The notes under the pieces: model-generated
What the model saw: the letters and a program-made list of their open reading frames with translations, nothing else
Database searches by the model: none
What the model was told of the DNA's origin: nothing
From: Mycobacterium sp. ITM-2016-00318
Lineage (GTDB): Bacteria; Actinomycetota; Actinomycetes; Mycobacteriales; Mycobacteriaceae
Length of the DNA: 64,000 nt
Reading direction: 5' to 3'
Assembly: GCF_002968285.2 (NCBI RefSeq)
Contig: NZ_CP134400.1
Span: 1,488,001 to 1,552,000, forward strand
Program-made: the position numbers and the translations under genes
Shown: piece by piece, positions 40,435 to 49,570 of the stretch
How the letters are laid out: every line of letters begins with the position of its first letter
Numbering within the stretch: position 1 is the stretch's first letter

Positions 40435-41649
40435 CTACTTCAGTTCGGCTGACGACAGGCCCAGCAGCCTGCGCGCCACGACCAGCTGCTGAATCTGCTG
40501 GGTACCCTCGAAGATGTCGAGGATCTTGGAGTCACGTGCCCATTTCTCGAGCAGTGTCTCTTCGGAATACCCTGTGGTTCCTGCCATTTCGACAGCCTTG
40601 AGGGTGATGTCGGTGGCAACCCGGGCGGCCTTGGCCTTGCCCATCGACGCTTCCTTGGAGTTGGGGATGTCATTGTCGGCCTGCCATGCGGACCGGACCA
40701 TCAGCAGATACCCGGCCTCCCAGTCGGCTTCCATGCGCAGGAACTCCGCGGCCGCGGCGCTCTGGGCGTGTGCCGGCCTGTCGTAGGAGATCTCCACGCC
40801 CGCGTCGGTGAGGATCTTGCGCAGGTCTTCGAGCGCGGCACGCGCGATGCCGACCGCCATCGCGGCGACGACGGGCCGCGTGTTGTCGAACGTCTCCATG
40901 ACGCCCGCGAAGCCCTTCTCCACGTGGATCTCGGGGCTGCCGAGCAGGTTCTCCTTGGGGATCCGAACGTTGTCGAAGCGGATCGCCGCGGTGTCGGAGG
41001 CTTTGATGCCGAGCTTGTCCTCGAGGCGCTCGACGGTGACACCGGGATACTCGCGCGGCACGATGAACGACTTGATCGCCGCGCGGCCCAACGACTTGTC
41101 GAGCGTCGCCCACACCACGATGTGCGTCGCCCGAGAACCACCGGTGACGTAGATCTTCTCGCCGTTGATGACGTACTCGTCGCCGTCTAGCTTGGCTGTG
41201 GTCGAGACCGCGGCGGAGTCGGAGCCGAAGCCCGGCTCGGTGATGGCCATTGCGGCCCACACGTCTTTGCCGAGTCGCTCCAGTTGTTCGTTGGTGGCGA
41301 CACCGCTGATCGCGGCGTTACCGAGGCCCTGGCGCGGCACCGACAGCATCAATGCCACGTCGCCCCAACTGATCTCCATCACGTTGAGGACCGCGGACAT
41401 GTTGCCGCCGTTGTGGTTGGTCTCCTTGGCGTCCTCCGCGTCGCGGAAGGCTTCGGCGCCCGCGAACGCGACGAAGTTCGCCTCCGAGATGCCTTCGAAC
41501 AAAGTGGCCAGGGTGTCCAGCTCGACAGGATATTCGTGTTCCCGCAGATCCCACTTGCGCGAGATCGGCCGCAGCATCTCGGCTGCGCCCTGATGAGCCT
41601 TCTCGATCACCGCGTTCAGCTTGCGGGGAAGCTCCAGATTGATTGCCAT
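40435..41649 (-). CDS. fadE23: Acyl-CoA dehydrogenase FadE23
   Basis: A 404-residue FAD dehydrogenase. Substrate and FAD segments AAMAITEPGFGSDSAAVSTT and INGEKIYVTGGSRATHIVVW are present, as is the C-terminal ILDIFEGTQQIQQLVVARRL. The N-terminus (M-A-I-N-L-E-L-P-R-K-L) and the position next to fadE24 match M. tuberculosis Rv3140 as I recall. It probably works with FadE24 in beta-oxidation, perhaps as a mixed tetramer; that pairing is inferred from adjacency. Confidence 0.88.
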   Translation of the reverse strand: MAINLELPRKLNAVIEKAHQGAAEMLRPISRKWDLREHEYPVELDTLATLFEGISEANFVAFAGAEAFRDAEDAKETNHNGGNMSAVLNVMEISWGDVALMLSVPRQGLGNAAISGVATNEQLERLGKDVWAAMAITEPGFGSDSAAVSTTAKLDGDEYVINGEKIYVTGGSRATHIVVWATLDKSLGRAAIKSFIVPREYPGVTVERLEDKLGIKASDTAAIRFDNVRIPKENLLGSPEIHVEKGFAGVMETFDNTRPVVAAMAVGIARAALEDLRKILTDAGVEISYDRPAHAQSAAAAEFLRMEADWEAGYLLMVRSAWQADNDIPNSKEASMGKAKAARVATDITLKAVEMAGTTGYSEETLLEKWARDSKILDIFEGTQQIQQLVVARRLLGLSSAELK

Positions 41650-41701
41650 GACTGTGGTTTCCGTTCGAAGAGGAAGGACGATCAGAAGTAGGACGACTCG
41701 G

Positions 41702-43093
41702 TCAGAGAACTACGATGCCCTCGGCGACACCGATTGCGCGCAGGTCGCGATACCAGCGTTCGACAGGATGCTCCTTGGTGTAGCCGTGGCCGCCGAGCAG
41801 CTGCACGCCGTCCAGGCCGATCTGCATGCCCTTGTCTGTGCCAAGCTTCTTGGCCAGCGCGGCCTCACGGGCGAAGGACAGGCCTTGGTCGGCGCGAGAG
41901 GCGCCACGCCAGGTGATCAGCCGAAGGCCGTCGAGTTCGATCGCGATGTTGGCGCACATGAAGGCGACCGACTGCCGGTGTGCGATCGGTTCGCCGAAGG
42001 CTTCGCGCTCCTTGACGTAGGGAACGACGTAGTCGAGGACCGCATGGGCGGTGCCGACGGCCAGCGAGGCCCAGCCGAGTCGCGACAGCGCAACGGTGTC
42101 GGAGTAGTCCGCGTCGGTGGCCTGGTCCTCGCCGAGGCGCGCCGACAGCGGGACGGTGACGTTGTCGAGCTCGACCCGGCCGAGTGCCGCGGCGCGGATG
42201 CCCATGCTCGGATCGGCCGTAACGGTGACGCCCTTGGTCGACGACTCGACAATGAAGAGCGCGGGCTTACCGTTCAACTGCGCGGCCACAATGAGCAATT
42301 CGGCTTCTTTCGCGGCGACCACCAACGACTTCTCGCCGTCGAGGCGATACCCGCTCGGGGTCCGGACTGCGGTGGTCTTCAGCGCGGTCGGATCGAACAG
42401 CGGACGTGGCTCGGCGATCGCCAGGCACGCTTGCGGAACGTTGTCGCCTGCGAACTCCTTGAGGTAGGTGGCCTGCTGATCGGCGCTGCCCCAGTGGGTG
42501 AGCGCCGAAGCGACACCGGCGGGCGCGAGGATCGGCAGCGCCAATCCCATGTCTCCGTAGGCAAGTGCCTCGGCGACCAGGGCGTTGGTCACTGCAGCGC
42601 GGTGTTCGGCGATCCCGTCGAAGTCCTCGGGAATGTTGATCGCAGCGATCCCGAGCTCGTTGGCCTTCGCCACGAGATCGGCTGCGTACGTTGCGTTTTC
42701 GTCAGACTGGCGCGCGACGGGTCGCAGCACCTCTTCGGCGAACTCGTTGACCGTTTCAACGATCATCTTCTGGTCGTCGTCCGGGGTGAGATCGAAATAG
42801 TCGGCGCCGCTGGCCTTCAGTCGGGTGGGCCCGCTCTTGGCGCCGGATACCTTCTTGAATTGGCGGCCGGTCGCTCCGGCGACGGAGAAGACCTGCTTGA
42901 CGCCGTACTTGAGTCCGCGGTTCAGCGGGTCGCGGAGGTTGTAGCGGTCCAGGAACTCCTGTCCGACGATCGGCGTGATCAACGCCAGGCCGATGTCGGT
43001 CGCGGTTCTCTTGTGCTTGTGCGCTCCGACGGCGCTCTCCCGCCCATTGCTCTTCGGAGGACGCGCAGCCTTGCGGTCGATGGTGTTGGTCAT
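41702..43093 (-). CDS. fadE24: Acyl-CoA dehydrogenase FadE24
   Basis: A 463-residue acyl-CoA dehydrogenase-fold protein with a basic N-terminal extension and the segment F-L-D-R-Y-N-L-R-D-P-L-N-R-G-L-K-Y-G-V that I know from Rv3139. It keeps parts of the fold but lacks a clear catalytic E-G-T motif at its C-terminus (HPVERWYRDLRAIGVAEG). It may be the non-catalytic partner of FadE23. Its start is 38 bp from a perfect 24-bp palindrome. Confidence 0.87.
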   Translation of the reverse strand: MTNTIDRKAARPPKSNGRESAVGAHKHKRTATDIGLALITPIVGQEFLDRYNLRDPLNRGLKYGVKQVFSVAGATGRQFKKVSGAKSGPTRLKASGADYFDLTPDDDQKMIVETVNEFAEEVLRPVARQSDENATYAADLVAKANELGIAAINIPEDFDGIAEHRAAVTNALVAEALAYGDMGLALPILAPAGVASALTHWGSADQQATYLKEFAGDNVPQACLAIAEPRPLFDPTALKTTAVRTPSGYRLDGEKSLVVAAKEAELLIVAAQLNGKPALFIVESSTKGVTVTADPSMGIRAAALGRVELDNVTVPLSARLGEDQATDADYSDTVALSRLGWASLAVGTAHAVLDYVVPYVKEREAFGEPIAHRQSVAFMCANIAIELDGLRLITWRGASRADQGLSFAREAALAKKLGTDKGMQIGLDGVQLLGGHGYTKEHPVERWYRDLRAIGVAEGIVVL

Positions 43094-43131
43094 TTGTGCA
43101 GCCTCGCTCAGTAGGGCCAGTGCCGATGACC

Positions 43132-43155
43132 CTATCTTACTCCGGAGTAAGATAG
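43132..43155. promoter_or_regulatory. Perfect 24-bp palindrome before fadE24
   Basis: Half-sites CTATCTTACTCC and GGAGTAAGATAG meet without spacer. It lies 38 bp upstream of fadE24 and just downstream of hisN, so it should act on the fadE24-fadE23 promoter. Form and length suit a TetR-type dimer pair. None of the three TetR proteins in the window is adjacent, so the regulator may be elsewhere. Confidence 0.7.
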
Positions 43156-43174
43156 AAAACGAATGTTACGCGCT

Positions 43175-43957
43175 TCACACCCCATTGAGCCTGGCCAACA
43201 CCGTTTCATGGAGCAATCCGTTCGTCGCCACCGAACTGCCGCCGTGCGGACCCGGCTGGCCGTGAAGGTCGGTGAAGGTGCCACCTGCCTCGCGCACGAG
43301 GATGTCGAGGGGCGCGACATCCCACGGCCTGATCTCGGGCTCGACCGCGATATCGACGGCGCCCTCGGCCACCAGGCAGTAGGACCAGAAGTCGCCGTAG
43401 GCGCGCACCCGCCAGACCTCGTCGGTGAGGTCGATGAAGCGCGATCGCCCGTCGTCCCATCCGGTGGTGAGGTCGGAGAACGACAGGCTCGCCGACGCGA
43501 GGTCGTCGACCCCCGAGACGGAGATGCGCCGCGCCGCACCGCCGAACGACGTGAAGGCGCCTTCGCCTTCGCCTGCCCACCAACGGCGTGCGAGCGCCGG
43601 GGCGCTGACGACGCCGACGACGGGGGAGCCGTCGACGAGTAGGGCGATCAGCGTGCACCACACCGGGACGCCACGGACGAAGTTCTTCGTGCCGTCGATC
43701 GGATCGAGCACCCACTGCCTGCCGGTGAAAGTCGGTGTGCCACCGAATTCTTCGCCGAAAATGGAATCGTCAGGGCGGTTGGCCGTCAGCGACGCGCGCA
43801 ACAGCTCTTCAGCCGATCTGTCGGCGTCGGTCACCGGCGTCAGATCCGGTTTGGTCTCGATACGCAGGTCGAGTGCGCCGAATCGGTCCAACGTCAGTGC
43901 ATCGGCGGCGTCGGCGAGCTCGAGAGCGAGCGCGAGGTCATTTGCGACCGAGGTCAT
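43175..43957 (-). CDS. hisN: Histidinol-phosphatase, inositol-monophosphatase family
   Basis: A 260-residue magnesium-dependent phosphatase. The metal-binding motifs are GEEFGG near residue 70 and [12 protein letters not shown] near 86, followed by [15 protein letters not shown]. It matches Rv3137 of M. tuberculosis as I recall, assigned to histidinol phosphate hydrolysis in histidine biosynthesis. The divergent membrane protein starts 23 bp away. Confidence 0.88.
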   Translation of the reverse strand: MTSVANDLALALELADAADALTLDRFGALDLRIETKPDLTPVTDADRSAEELLRASLTANRPDDSIFGEEFGGTPTFTGRQWVLDPIDGTKNFVRGVPVWCTLIALLVDGSPVVGVVSAPALARRWWAGEGEGAFTSFGGAARRISVSGVDDLASASLSFSDLTTGWDDGRSRFIDLTDEVWRVRAYGDFWSYCLVAEGAVDIAVEPEIRPWDVAPLDILVREAGGTFTDLHGQPGPHGGSSVATNGLLHETVLARLNGV

Positions 43958-43980
43958 GCCAGCAGTCCTACCATGGCCGT

Positions 43981-44343
43981 GTGTGGGAATTCTTCATGCT
44001 CGTCCTGCTCATCGGAGCGCTCGTGCTGATCGCCGGGCCCTGGCTCATGCGACGCCGAGGAATGCGCGGCGACCTGGCACAGGGCACGTTGGTGGTGACC
44101 GGCGTGAGCCCGCGTCCCGAGGAGATCGGCCGGCAGTTCGTCACGATCACCGGGGTCATCAACGGACCGACGGTCAACGAACACGTCGTCTATCAACGGC
44201 TCGAGGTCGACGTCGACGAATGGCCGACGATGGGCCAGCTCTTCCCGGTGGTCTACGCGCCGAACAATCCCGACAAGTGGGCGTTCGCTCCGGCGGGGCC
44301 GCCGCACGGCATGGAGCCGCCGCCCGCCTATCCGCAGAACTAG
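43981..44343 (+). CDS. Small membrane-anchored protein, hypothetical
   Basis: A 120-residue protein from GTG 43981. An N-terminal membrane segment ([19 protein letters not shown]) is followed by R-R-R-G-M-R and a compact beta domain with [11 protein letters not shown] and [11 protein letters not shown]. The beta domain probably faces the cytosol. Its stop overlaps the convergent DUF222 gene by four bases. Function unknown. Confidence 0.75.
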   Translation: MWEFFMLVLLIGALVLIAGPWLMRRRGMRGDLAQGTLVVTGVSPRPEEIGRQFVTITGVINGPTVNEHVVYQRLEVDVDEWPTMGQLFPVVYAPNNPDKWAFAPAGPPHGMEPPPAYPQN

Positions 44344-45602
44344 GCGGCCTCCTGCTCGGCGATCGCGATACCGATCCTGACTTCTAACTCGGTCACTTCG
44401 ATGTCAGGTGAACCTGGTAGCGGAGGAGCGGTGGATCGGTAGCGATGGCCGGTCGGGGTGACGAATTTTGCTGTGTGTACCCCGTGTTCGGTTCCTGCGG
44501 TCACCGACCAGCCCGGTGACTCCTTGACGTAGTTGCAGTGTTCGCATTCGCCCAGCCCGTTCTCGGCACTGGTGGGTCCGTCGCGATGGCGGGGTTGGGC
44601 GTGGTCACGTTGTCGGATCGGCGCATCGCAGTACGGCGTGCGACATCTTTGGTCACGCAGATCGATGAACCTCGCCAGACCCTTCGGGAAGAACCGCGAC
44701 CGTGACTCCATCGCGACCAGTTGGCTCGACCTCGGGTGGCGGTAGAGCCGCCTCAGTGTGCATCGCGACCGCTTGTCGCTGACGGCCTTGCTGACCAGCC
44801 CGCGCGCCACCGAAGCGGGGATCGGACCGTATCCGCTGACAGTTGCCGGGACATCGTCGCCGCCCAGCAGAGTCTCATCGGTGATCACCAGGTCGACAGC
44901 CACCGGATCGGCCACATCGGCCGGCTGCCCCGTGACCCGCTCGAAGACGGTGTCGGCCATGACCTGGCCTCGCGATCGGTCATCGAAGGTGGTGTCGGCG
45001 GCGCGCTTCAGTGACGCGTACACCCCCACACCTTTGGCCACCGGCAGCAGGATGGTCACATAAGCCATGCAATCGGGTGCTGGACGGATCGTCACCGTGC
45101 GCTCGGATTCGGCTTTGGCCGCTCGGTCGACCACCGACTGCGGGTCGAGCCGGTAGGCGATCGCCTTGGCGTTTGCGATGATCCGCGCATCGCCAAGGCC
45201 GTCGAGCTTGCTGACATCTGCGCACATCTCGGCGTCCAGCGCGCGCCGGTCCCCGACCGTCAGGCACGCCGACTCCTTCACGATCAGCGTCGCCCGCCAT
45301 TCCGACAGCGCGCCGCACTCCAACGCCGCCAACGTGTGCGGCATCTCGAACACCAGCGCCGTGGCGAACCCTAGATGACGACCGCCGCGCGCCGGAGAGT
45401 CGCGCCGCGCCAACGCGATCTCGCTGGCAAGCCCGCGGCACTGCTTGGCGCGGGGCACACCGGCGGCGGCGTCAGCGACGCGCCGCTTATCGGCCAATAC
45501 CGCCGTCAGCCGCGCCTGACCAGCGGCAGCCGCCGACTTCACCCGCTCCAGGCGGGCGATCTCGTCGATCAGCTCCGCCTCGCCGCCGACCCAATCGAAC
45601 AT
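44340..45602 (-). CDS. DUF222/HNH endonuclease protein (13E12 family)
   Basis: A 420-residue protein starting at ATG 45602 (M-F-D-W-V-G-G-E). It carries the DUF222 helical domain and a C-terminal HNH-type nuclease segment with C-R-T-P-Y-C-D-A-P-I-R-Q-R-D-H-A-Q-P and C-E-H-C-N-Y-V-K-E. The family is highly repeated in mycobacteria, often near mobile DNA; its role is not established. An IS element begins only 24 bp upstream and may have replaced its promoter. Confidence 0.85.
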   Translation of the reverse strand: MFDWVGGEAELIDEIARLERVKSAAAAGQARLTAVLADKRRVADAAAGVPRAKQCRGLASEIALARRDSPARGGRHLGFATALVFEMPHTLAALECGALSEWRATLIVKESACLTVGDRRALDAEMCADVSKLDGLGDARIIANAKAIAYRLDPQSVVDRAAKAESERTVTIRPAPDCMAYVTILLPVAKGVGVYASLKRAADTTFDDRSRGQVMADTVFERVTGQPADVADPVAVDLVITDETLLGGDDVPATVSGYGPIPASVARGLVSKAVSDKRSRCTLRRLYRHPRSSQLVAMESRSRFFPKGLARFIDLRDQRCRTPYCDAPIRQRDHAQPRHRDGPTSAENGLGECEHCNYVKESPGWSVTAGTEHGVHTAKFVTPTGHRYRSTAPPLPGSPDIEVTELEVRIGIAIAEQEAA

Positions 45603-45694
45603 ACTTTCGATACTAGACCACTCCAATGACTCAAACTTTCTGGCAGGGCTGCGTTATTCACAACGCGGCCACTGTTGAGGAGGTTGAGTGGGTC

Positions 45695-46039
45695 ATGGTC
45701 AGATCGCGACGAACGAAGATTCCTGCCGAGGAGAAAACCCGACTGGTGTTGGCGGTGCTGGCCGGGGAAATGACTGGTGCCGAGGCAGCCCGTCGGTGCG
45801 GGGTGTCGCCTACCCAGGTGACCAAGTGGAAGCATCAGTTCCTTGAGGCCGGCGCCCAACGAATGCACGAAGTACCCAGCGGCGCGCCTGGACGTGCGGG
45901 CCTTCCCGAGCAGCGGCGTTTGCGCCGGGAGAACGAGGAACTCAAACTGGCCTTGGCTGAAGCCACGGTCCAGTTGCGGATCTGGCAGCGCGGAGCTGCC
46001 TTGGCCGACCAGGTCCCTTCGCGGACCTCGAAACCCTAA
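45695..46039 (+). CDS. IS3-type transposase OrfA (helix-turn-helix)
   Basis: A 114-residue protein starting at ATG 45695 with GGAGG 11 bases upstream. It has an HTH region (TGAEAARRCGVSPTQVTKWK) and a coiled leucine-rich C-terminus (R-R-E-N-E-E-L-K-L-A-L-A-E-A). OrfB lies in the -1 frame relative to it, as in IS3 elements that make OrfAB by frameshifting. Confidence 0.82.
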   Translation: MVRSRRTKIPAEEKTRLVLAVLAGEMTGAEAARRCGVSPTQVTKWKHQFLEAGAQRMHEVPSGAPGRAGLPEQRRLRRENEELKLALAEATVQLRIWQRGAALADQVPSRTSKP

Positions 46040-46077
46040 GAGAAGCAGCAGGTCTGCCGGTTTCGAGGTTTGCTGTA

Positions 46078-46985
46078 TTGGCCGGCATTCCGGAGCGGAC
46101 CTATCGACGCCGGCTGGCCCGCCTGCGCGCCGGTAACCCCGACAAAGGTCCGTGGCCTGCGCCGGTGGTCGACCGAATCGAAGCGACAGCGGCCAAATAT
46201 GCTCAAGAGTGGCCAGCGTGGGGCTACCGCAAGATCGCCGCGCTGATGCGCGCCGATGGTCACGAGGTAACCAACTCTTCGGTGCAACGGGCGCTGCGGC
46301 GGCGTGGTCTGCTGCTCCCTCAAGGATTCCGAGCTGACCGAAAGTCCTGGGCTGCTCTGCGCCGCCGGGTATTTCACGACCCCCCGACACAACGCAACAG
46401 GGTGTGGCAGACAGACTTCTCAGAGTTTGAAACCGCCCACGGTGGGATCTGGCGGATCAGCGCTGTCATCGACTACGTCACCAAATATTGTTTCGCGGTC
46501 ACTGTCACCCCCACCAGTCGCGGCCGCGACGCGGCGCACTGCATACGGCTGGCCGTCGAGGAAGCCACCCGCGTTCTCAACCTGACCGACCTGCGACTCG
46601 ACCGCGGCGAAATGGATGTCCTCGACCACGAAGACAACGTCATCGGGCGAGCGCCGGCACCCATCGCCATCGTGTCCGACAACGGCCCCTGCTACCGCGG
46701 AAAAGACTTCCACACACTGTTCACAGGCCATGATCCACTCCTGCGCCACATCCGCACACGGATCAAATCACCCAAACCAACGGCGTCATCGAGCGGTTCT
46801 TCGAGACACTCAAATACGAGCACCTGTTCCGCGGCTACATCGGCGACGGCGACGCTTTCGACATGGAAGCCCACCGCTTCCGCATCATCTACAACACCAT
46901 CCGACCCCACCAAGCACTCGACGACCGCACACCCCAAGCCGCCTACCTCGCCGACCAACCCCATAAAAGCCTGCCAACTTCTTGA
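46078..46985 (+). pseudogene. IS3-type transposase OrfB, frameshifted
   Basis: Integrase-core (DDE) transposase. Coding potential begins before the first available start (T-L-R-E-A-A-G-L-P-V-S-R-F). First aspartate is in VWQTDFSEFE, the second in IVSDNGPCY. After 46770 the reading continues in the -1 frame (Q-T-N-G-V-I-E-R-F-F-E-T-L-K-Y), which contains the catalytic glutamate and ends at TGA 46983-46985. The break lies at CCCAAACC (46771-46778); one missing C would explain it. Without a frameshift the enzyme lacks the glutamate. Confidence 0.8.
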
Positions 46986-47027
46986 CTCAAGACACCACAC
47001 CGCCGACATCGAAACTGATGCGGTAGA

Positions 47028-47318
47028 TCAGCCGTCAATGTGTACCGGCGGGTCGGCGAAGGCGAAATCCCACCGGGTCTGGGTGGGGCCCATCGAATCG
47101 CACTGCTTGACGGGTGTGAGGTGAGAACTGAGACCGCTGGGAACCCAGGTGGCGACACCGATGCATCGCTGCCATGTGCCGTCAGGCTGGAGAGGGCCAT
47201 CGCACTTACTGATGACGGGACCTCCGTACAGGCAACCCGCGCTCGCCGGCGGCGCGACGGCGATCAGCGCTGCGGACATCAGAAGAGCGGCAGATGCCCC
47301 GACTATGCAACGCCTCAT
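47028..47318 (-). CDS. CDGP-domain secreted protein
   Basis: A 96-residue protein from ATG 47318 with an excellent GGGAGG ribosome site. Signal peptide M-R-R-C-I-V-G-A-S-A-A-L-L-M-S-A with cleavage near A-S-A-G, then C-D-G-P-L-Q-P-D-G-T-W-Q-R-C typical of small secreted mycobacterial CDGP proteins. Four cysteines remain in the mature part. It lies 38 bp beyond the IS right end. Function unknown. Confidence 0.82.
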   Translation of the reverse strand: MRRCIVGASAALLMSAALIAVAPPASAGCLYGGPVISKCDGPLQPDGTWQRCIGVATWVPSGLSSHLTPVKQCDSMGPTQTRWDFAFADPPVHIDG

Positions 47319-47549
47319 GCCTGCCTCCCGTGAGCCCCAGCCGGCAGTCAACGACGCTACCGCGCAGAGGAACGAAGGTTCACGGCTTTTCTCTATTCGT
47401 GCGCCAGCGCTTCTTGTCGGCGTCGTCGACCCGGACAACGTATTCCGTTACTACGCCGTGCGTGGCCACGTGATCGACATGACCACCGAGGGAGGGCAGG
47501 TGAGCATCGACGGTCGAGGCCGACTCGATTCTTCCGCCGACGGGCTGAC

Positions 47550-48032
47550 TCAGGGTTCGGCGGGGTCACCGCCGAGCCGAACCAGCACCGCGTCGCGCAC
47601 GGCCTGCGGCTGCGCGCCCAGCCCGGCAAGTACGTCGCCGACTTCCGGCGAATCGTCGGTCAGCAGCCCGAGCACGAGGTGCTCGGTGCCGATGTACGTG
47701 TGATCAAGGCCAAGCGACTCACGCAGCGAGTGCTCCATCGCCTTCTTGGTCTCCTCGGCGAACGGGATGTGGCCTTCCGTGTCGGCGACTCCTGGACGGC
47801 GAAGCTCATGATCGTCAACGTCGTCGGTGCCGTACTTTGCGACGGCCGCACGTCGGATACCTTCTGGCTCGACACCGAGCGAAGCGAGCACCGGACCCGC
47901 CGTTCCGTTCTCGGCCATCAGAACCCCGAGAAGCAGGTGCAGAGGACCGATCTGCTTCTGCGCGAGTGCGCGTGCTTCCTGCTGCGAGATGACGACGGCG
48001 CGTCGCCCCATGTCGGTGAACCGCTCGAACAC
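47550..48032 (-). CDS. Clp N-terminal domain protein
   Basis: A 160-residue protein consisting only of the two Clp-N repeats (F-T-D-M-G-R-R-A-V-V-I-S-Q-Q-E-A and I-G-T-E-H-L-V-L-G-L-L). It lacks AAA+ modules. Starts at GTG 48032, 9 bp after the fprA stop, so it is likely cotranscribed. It may act as an adaptor or substrate decoy for ClpC; that is inference. Confidence 0.83.
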   Translation of the reverse strand: MFERFTDMGRRAVVISQQEARALAQKQIGPLHLLLGVLMAENGTAGPVLASLGVEPEGIRRAAVAKYGTDDVDDHELRRPGVADTEGHIPFAEETKKAMEHSLRESLGLDHTYIGTEHLVLGLLTDDSPEVGDVLAGLGAQPQAVRDAVLVRLGGDPAEP

Positions 48033-48041
48033 GTTCGGCTC

Positions 48042-49418
48042 TCAGCCGTGCGCGATCCGCAACAGATCGGCGACGCTCGTCAGCTTCACCCGCGGCCTGC
48101 CGCCGGTTCCGCCCGAGGAGCGTTCGTGCTCGTCGATCAGCTTCCAGTGGTCATCGGTGACGACCTTCGGCTGGCGCTCGACGAACCACTCGGCGAGCGC
48201 CTCGGGATGGTTCTCAGGGAGGTCCGCCAACGTCGCGCCTGCGAGATCGGAGAGCAGGGTGTCGACGGTCTCCTGCGAGTCGCTCTTGTTGCTGCCGATC
48301 ACGCCCGTCGGCCCCCGTTTGATCCAGCCCACCACGTATTCGTTGCGGCTGCCGTCGACCCGTCCGGAGTCGTGCGGGATGGTGCCGCTGCGCTCGTCGA
48401 ACGGCAGCCCGGGCGTCTGCACGCCGCGGTAGCCGACCGCGCGGACCACGAGCTGGGCGGGCACCTCTTCGCGCTCGCCGGTGTCCTTCGCCGAAACCCG
48501 CCCGGTGTCATCGGCGACGAGTTCGTTGCGGCCTAACACGATCGACTCGACCTTGCCGTCGCCCTTGATCTCGATGGGCGAGGTGCGGAACCGGAACACG
48601 ATGCGCCGCTTGGCGCCCTTCGGTGTGACTTCGGCGTAACCGCGCAACACCTTGATGTTGTTGCGGACGGTCTTGCTGGCCGCCTCCAGGTCCTCGTCGG
48701 TGATGTCGGCGAAATCGGCGGGGTCGACGATCACGTCCACGTCACCGAGGCCCTCCAGATGACCGAGCTCCCGCAGCTCCAGCGTCGTGAACGGGGCCTG
48801 CAGCGGCCCGCGCCTACCGATGATGAGCACCTCCTCGACACCGCGGTCGTGCAGCACCTGCAGCGCGTGGTCGGCGATGTCGGTGGTGGCCAGCACGTCG
48901 GGGTCGGTGACCAGGATGCGGGCCACATCGAGCGCGACGTTGCCGTTGCCGATCACCACGGCCCGCCCGGTGGACAGGTCGGGTGCCATCTCCTCGAAGT
49001 GCGGGTGGGCGTTGTACCAGCCGACGAAGTCGACGGCGGCCACGCTGCCGGGCAGGTCCTCGCCGGGGATGCCGAGCGCCCGGTCGGACTGCGCGCCGAC
49101 GGCGTAGATGACCGCGTCATAGCGTTCGGCCAGTTCCGTGGTCTGCACATGCTCGCCGACGACGATGTTGCCGAAGAAGCGGAACCGGGGGTCGAGCGCC
49201 GTCTTCTCGAACTGGGCGCTGATCGACTTGATCTTCGGATGGTCGGGCGCGACGCCGGAGCGCACCAGGCCCCACGGCGTCGGCAGCATCTCGAGCATGT
49301 CGACCCGAACGTCGGCGTCGTCGTCGGCGTCCGCGAATTTCAGCAGAGAAGCCGCGGCGAAGTACCCCGACGGGCCTGAGCCGACGATCGCCACGTGATA
49401 CGGGCGCCTTTGACGCAT
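48042..49418 (-). CDS. fprA: Ferredoxin/adrenodoxin-type NADP+ reductase FprA
   Basis: A 458-residue flavoprotein with the FAD loop GSGPSGYFAA near residue 12, L-P-T-P-W-G-L-V-R-S-G-V-A-P-D-H, and the NADP loop G-N-G-N-V-A-L-D near 165. The sequence follows M. tuberculosis FprA (Rv3106), which passes electrons from NADPH to ferredoxins for P450 enzymes. It is divergent from prfB, as in M. tuberculosis. The 152-bp gap holds both promoters. Confidence 0.92.
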   Translation of the reverse strand: MRQRRPYHVAIVGSGPSGYFAAASLLKFADADDDADVRVDMLEMLPTPWGLVRSGVAPDHPKIKSISAQFEKTALDPRFRFFGNIVVGEHVQTTELAERYDAVIYAVGAQSDRALGIPGEDLPGSVAAVDFVGWYNAHPHFEEMAPDLSTGRAVVIGNGNVALDVARILVTDPDVLATTDIADHALQVLHDRGVEEVLIIGRRGPLQAPFTTLELRELGHLEGLGDVDVIVDPADFADITDEDLEAASKTVRNNIKVLRGYAEVTPKGAKRRIVFRFRTSPIEIKGDGKVESIVLGRNELVADDTGRVSAKDTGEREEVPAQLVVRAVGYRGVQTPGLPFDERSGTIPHDSGRVDGSRNEYVVGWIKRGPTGVIGSNKSDSQETVDTLLSDLAGATLADLPENHPEALAEWFVERQPKVVTDDHWKLIDEHERSSGGTGGRPRVKLTSVADLLRIAHG

Positions 49419-49570
49419 ATATGTGTGCCTTTACTGTCGCTGCCCGGCGACATGCAAAGGGGCTGTCGCGTCTGCCGCCAAGCTGTTGTTCCCCCACGTG
49501 ACTCTAGAACGAGGAACCGCCCTGCTGCCGCTGGTCAGCAAGAACTGCCTCGCCGGTACCCTGATTTCTC

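Larger units (their letters stand above)
45627..46989 (+). mobile_element. IS3-type insertion sequence
   Basis: About 1.36 kb with two reading frames in IS3 order. The ends carry imperfect inverted repeats: TGACTCAAACTTTCTGGCAGG at the left (45627-45647, given here as T-G-A-C-T-C-A-A then TGGCAGG) and the complement of CCTGCCAACTTCTTGACTCA at the right (46970-46989), sharing TGA(C/G)TCAA and TGGCAGG. The transposase stop lies inside the right repeat. I could not identify a target-site duplication. The second frame is broken, so this copy is probably immobile. Confidence 0.75.

Noticed and set aside
45620..46995. Target-site duplication of the IS element
   Set aside because: Bases on either side (CAA left, AGA right) do not match.
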